Origin: Alistipes dispar
GTDB lineage: Bacteria > Bacteroidota > Bacteroidia > Bacteroidales > Rikenellaceae
DNA length: 64,000 nt
Direction: 5' to 3'
Assembly: GCF_006542685.1 (NCBI RefSeq)
Contig: NZ_AP019736.1
Span: 2,530,001 to 2,594,000 of the forward strand
Positions 61,613 to 64,000 of the stretch are shown here, piece after piece (positions within the stretch are counted from its first letter, which is position 1; every line of letters begins with the position of its first letter). A model generated the notes under the pieces. The model had not been told where the DNA came from. It saw nothing but the letters and a program-made list of their open reading frames with translations, and did no database searches. The position numbers and the translations under genes are program-made.

Positions 61613-63346
61613 ATGAAAGAGGTAAAATCGCGGATATGCTGCTGGCTGTTGTGTTGTCTGGCGGCCGGATGTGCGGACCGGTCCGCATCGCCGGCCGACG
61701 ACGCTCCGCGGAACCCGGCTGCGTGCGGGGTCTCCCTGAGCCTTGCGTTCTCCGTGGACGGCAGCGGTCCGGATGCGTCCGGAACCGGCGAGGCGCCCGG
61801 ATTCGACTCCGAAAACGCCATCCGCAATCTTTATGTGTTCACCGAGGTCTCCGGTCGGAGAACCGCCTATCCTTTCCGGCACGTGCTTCTGGACGAGGAC
61901 GGGACGACCGGCCGGAAAACGGCGGTGCTGGAGTTGCCCGTCGATGTGCGGGAGGTCGGGGAGATGTTCCTGTACTTGGGCGCCAATCTCGACGACCGGC
62001 AGGCCGAGGCTTTCTGCGACGGCAATAAAGCCTATACGCTCGACGGAACCGAAACGCCTTACAACTACAATGTCGTGGAGTCGTTCGCTCCGGGAGTGGC
62101 GACGGACGGGGGCGCATCGTCTCTCCGCACGGATATCGCCATGTTCTGCACGCAGGGGCAGAAGGCCCGGCCCGTCGTGGGCGAAGACGGGGAGCGGGTC
62201 GTCGTCGAAGCTGAGTTCGAGCTCAGGCGGCTGGTGGCCAAGGTGCTGGTCACGTGCAGGGAGGATGACGGGCATTCGGGCTATGCGCCGTTGAAGGAGG
62301 GCGGAAGCCTTGCGACGAACGGAGGGTGGATAAGGCTGGAGGATGTCTATTTTCTGGTCAATTCGCTCAACAAGTCTTCTTTCATCATGGAAAAGGAGGA
62401 CGAAGATCCGAACAACGACCTGACGTTCTACCTGGACGAGAAGGGCGGATACGACGGCAGCAAGACGTCGAAGGATTTCGTTTATGCCGCACCCGGCCTG
62501 CAGTATGAGGTGATCGGCTTTTTCAAACGGGCGCCCAAGTACGAGGAAAACCGGCTCCCGGACGAAAACCGGTGCGGCGGCTATCGTCCGGAGGAGGCGC
62601 TCTACTGTCCCGAGAACCTTTTCGGGGCGGTCGCCGACGAAGGGAAGAAAAAGGTGCTTGAGGAATACGAATACGTGTGGCCGATGATTACCCATGTCTC
62701 CGTGGCGGCCAAATACACTCCGGGCAGGCTGTGGATCGAGAAGGAGCTGGTCGCACATGTCCTCCGGCGGATCGACGCAGGAGCGGTGGCCGACGAGCAC
62801 GGTCTGAAAGCGGCGCTGGAGAAGTGGAGCGAACAAGCGGAGGCGGCCGGGGATCCCGTGATGGAGGTGGAGTGCTCCGACGAATATGTTTCGCAGACCC
62901 TCCTGACAGAGTCGCTGAAAAAGGAAAACTATTACAGCGAAGGTACTTATGACCCCGATGGCGGCGGTTTCCCCCGGCATACTTACTTTTATTACGACAA
63001 CCGGAAGGACGATACGCGGGAAGACCGGTACTATACCTACGGCGCCGTCATCCGGATGCTGGGCGATTCGTTCGACGCAGAGGAACCCGAAAAGCTGGGC
63101 AACTACCTTCCCTATACGCAAGGTTGGGGATACTATTACACCTATATCGACGGGGCCGGCGGCGATCCGGCCGGCGGCGCGACCCCCTACTCCCGCGGGG
63201 TGGTCCGGCGGAATACCTACTATATTTTGATCGTCAATTCGTTCAGCCATCCGGGCTCTTCGATCCACGACGGCGGGTATATCGACGTGCATACGCTCGT
63301 CGAGGAGTGGAAAGAGGGAGGATCCGGGGAGATCGAGTTGCAATGA
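61613..63346 (+). CDS. second Mfa1-type fimbrial protein (minor or tip subunit)
   Basis: A 577-residue lipoprotein (MKEVKSRICCWLLCCLAAGC, lipid at the last Cys). Mfa1-like features are NAIRNLYVFTEVSGRR near the N-terminus, the middle region RLVAKVLVTCREDDG, and the pre-C-terminal YSRGVVRRNTYYILIVNSFS found in this family just before the terminal strand. There is no clear Arg processing site like the TRA of the main subunit. It ends with GGYIDVHTLVEEWKEGG. Position after the anchor gene suggests a minor or tip component (the Mfa3-5 position), although it could be an alternative shaft subunit. Confidence 0.82.
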   Translation: MKEVKSRICCWLLCCLAAGCADRSASPADDAPRNPAACGVSLSLAFSVDGSGPDASGTGEAPGFDSENAIRNLYVFTEVSGRRTAYPFRHVLLDEDGTTGRKTAVLELPVDVREVGEMFLYLGANLDDRQAEAFCDGNKAYTLDGTETPYNYNVVESFAPGVATDGGASSLRTDIAMFCTQGQKARPVVGEDGERVVVEAEFELRRLVAKVLVTCREDDGHSGYAPLKEGGSLATNGGWIRLEDVYFLVNSLNKSSFIMEKEDEDPNNDLTFYLDEKGGYDGSKTSKDFVYAAPGLQYEVIGFFKRAPKYEENRLPDENRCGGYRPEEALYCPENLFGAVADEGKKKVLEEYEYVWPMITHVSVAAKYTPGRLWIEKELVAHVLRRIDAGAVADEHGLKAALEKWSEQAEAAGDPVMEVECSDEYVSQTLLTESLKKENYYSEGTYDPDGGGFPRHTYFYYDNRKDDTREDRYYTYGAVIRMLGDSFDAEEPEKLGNYLPYTQGWGYYYTYIDGAGGDPAGGATPYSRGVVRRNTYYILIVNSFSHPGSSIHDGGYIDVHTLVEEWKEGGSGEIELQ

Positions 63347-63360
63347 CGGAGCGAAATCCT

Positions 63361-64000
63361 ATGAAACGGAAATTATACCATCTTGTCCTGGCTGTCGTCG
63401 CGCTGTCGTCCTGCGGGGACGATAGCGCGGAGCCGCCGCACGGGGAGACCGCCCGGACGATAGAGCTCAACGCGCGTACGGAGGGGCGGAACGGTTCGGC
63501 GGGAAGCGGCGTGGAAGCGGCCGGGAACGTCGCGCGTTTGCTGTTTTGGACCGAAGCGACGTTTCACAACCTTTGGATGAAAGAGAGTACGGCGGACGCC
63601 CGACCGGACGCCGAAGCCGTATTGCCCGAAGCCATCGACAACTACAATTACGACGGCGGGCGCGTCTTCTCCACAGGTGTCCGGTATCTGGGGGCCAACG
63701 CCCCTTACCATGTCACGGGCTACGCTCCCGGCTACGCCCTGGCCCCGGTCGCGGAGGGTAATTATGCCAAGCTGAAGGTGGAGGAGAGCCGGCGGGACGG
63801 AAAAACCGATTTCCTCTCGTGCGACGGCAATGCGGAGCATATGGGATGGACCGGCAATCCGTTCACGCGGAAGGAGCACGAGCTGAAATTCCGCCATCTC
63901 ACCGCCTGCATCTCGTTCGAGGCCCGGCGCAGCGCGCGGATGCTGAACAAGGTGGCCGTGAACAATGTGGTGGTTACGGTGGCCGAATCGAACGAATTGG
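63361..64000 (+). CDS. fimbrillin family protein (3' end cut by window edge)
   Basis: An open frame of 213 codons running off the window. The N-terminus is a lipoprotein signal (MKRKLYHLVLAVVALSSC). The following region resembles Mfa-like/fimbrillin family proteins, which often form fimbrial tips: NVARLLFWTEATFHN, the motif YAPGYALAP and the family-typical KFRHLTACISFEARRS. It starts 14 bp after the previous gene and is probably in the same transcript. The C-terminal part, which would decide between tip and shaft function, lies outside the window. Confidence 0.82.
   Translation, partial: MKRKLYHLVLAVVALSSCGDDSAEPPHGETARTIELNARTEGRNGSAGSGVEAAGNVARLLFWTEATFHNLWMKESTADARPDAEAVLPEAIDNYNYDGGRVFSTGVRYLGANAPYHVTGYAPGYALAPVAEGNYAKLKVEESRRDGKTDFLSCDGNAEHMGWTGNPFTRKEHELKFRHLTACISFEARRSARMLNKVAVNNVVVTVAESNEL

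Noticed and set aside
56677..64000. Type IV or chaperone-usher pili
   Set aside because: No chaperone, usher, pilin peptidase or ATPase genes are present; lipoprotein fimbrillins and an Mfa2-type anchor indicate the Bacteroidales type V system.
1..64000. CRISPR arrays, insertion sequences, phage or toxin-antitoxin modules
   Set aside because: No regularly spaced direct repeats, transposase, cas, phage structural or toxin-like genes were seen; the only recombinase is the tyrosine recombinase at 55250-56473.

Overview
The window is GC-rich chromosomal DNA from a member of the Bacteroidota, most likely Alistipes (Rikenellaceae) or a close relative. The evidence is a SusC/SusD pair, Bacteroidota-type promoters (TTTG/TTG, a 19-bp spacer, then TANNTTTG) in front of many genes, an Mfa-type fimbrial operon with DUF3575 and DUF3868 proteins, a lipoprotein version of TamA, a carboxynorspermidine pathway and a predicted cysteate synthase. 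The genus is an inference; no rRNA gene is present. Both window edges cut a gene.

Layout. 1-3.6 kb (minus): an alkylation-repair operon (ABM-domain protein, AlkA-type glycosylase, Ogt, AraC-MGMT protein), preceded by a HAD phosphatase and a DUF486 membrane protein. 3.7-9.1 kb: a DUF5686 outer-membrane protein, YbaK, and a polysaccharide pyruvyl transferase/FrhB-like iron-sulfur pair. 9.5-17.7 kb (plus): tamB-tamL-corA. 17.8-36.3 kb: a polysaccharide utilisation locus for alpha-mannosides. It has a susC-susD-LamG lipoprotein-GH38 operon (minus), a divergent manA-like/ROK kinase/GntR/MFS set (plus) and a GH92 alpha-mannosidase (minus). The expected flow is surface trimming of mannosides by GH92 and GH38, uptake through SusCD and the MFS permease, phosphorylation by the ROK kinase, and isomerisation to fructose-6-phosphate. 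Similar dyad sites just downstream of the susC, manA and GH92 promoters suggest that the GntR protein co-ordinates the locus.

36.8-44.4 kb: tRNA-Lys(TTT), carboxynorspermidine synthase, an OmpA-family porin, carboxynorspermidine decarboxylase, a predicted cysteate synthase (a possible entry to sulfonolipids) and a TonB-dependent receptor. 44.5-51.0 kb: a complete histidine-to-glutamate operon (ftcD-hutU-hutH-hutI). 51.2-54.3 kb: an MsrB-MsrA fusion, an EamA exporter and an exported endonuclease/exonuclease/phosphatase protein. 54.5-64 kb: a decayed SGNH hydrolase, a tyrosine recombinase, an invertible DNA element, and a six-gene Mfa fimbrial operon that runs off the right edge.

The most interesting signal is the element at 56481-56659. 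A perfect 16-bp inverted repeat flanks a 147-bp segment between the recombinase and the first fimbrial gene. The only recognisable promoter in that segment points away from the fimbriae, so the sequenced orientation reads as phase OFF. Runs of 9-10 G or C occur in this element, in susC and in the pyruvyl transferase gene, and may be further sites of phase variation.
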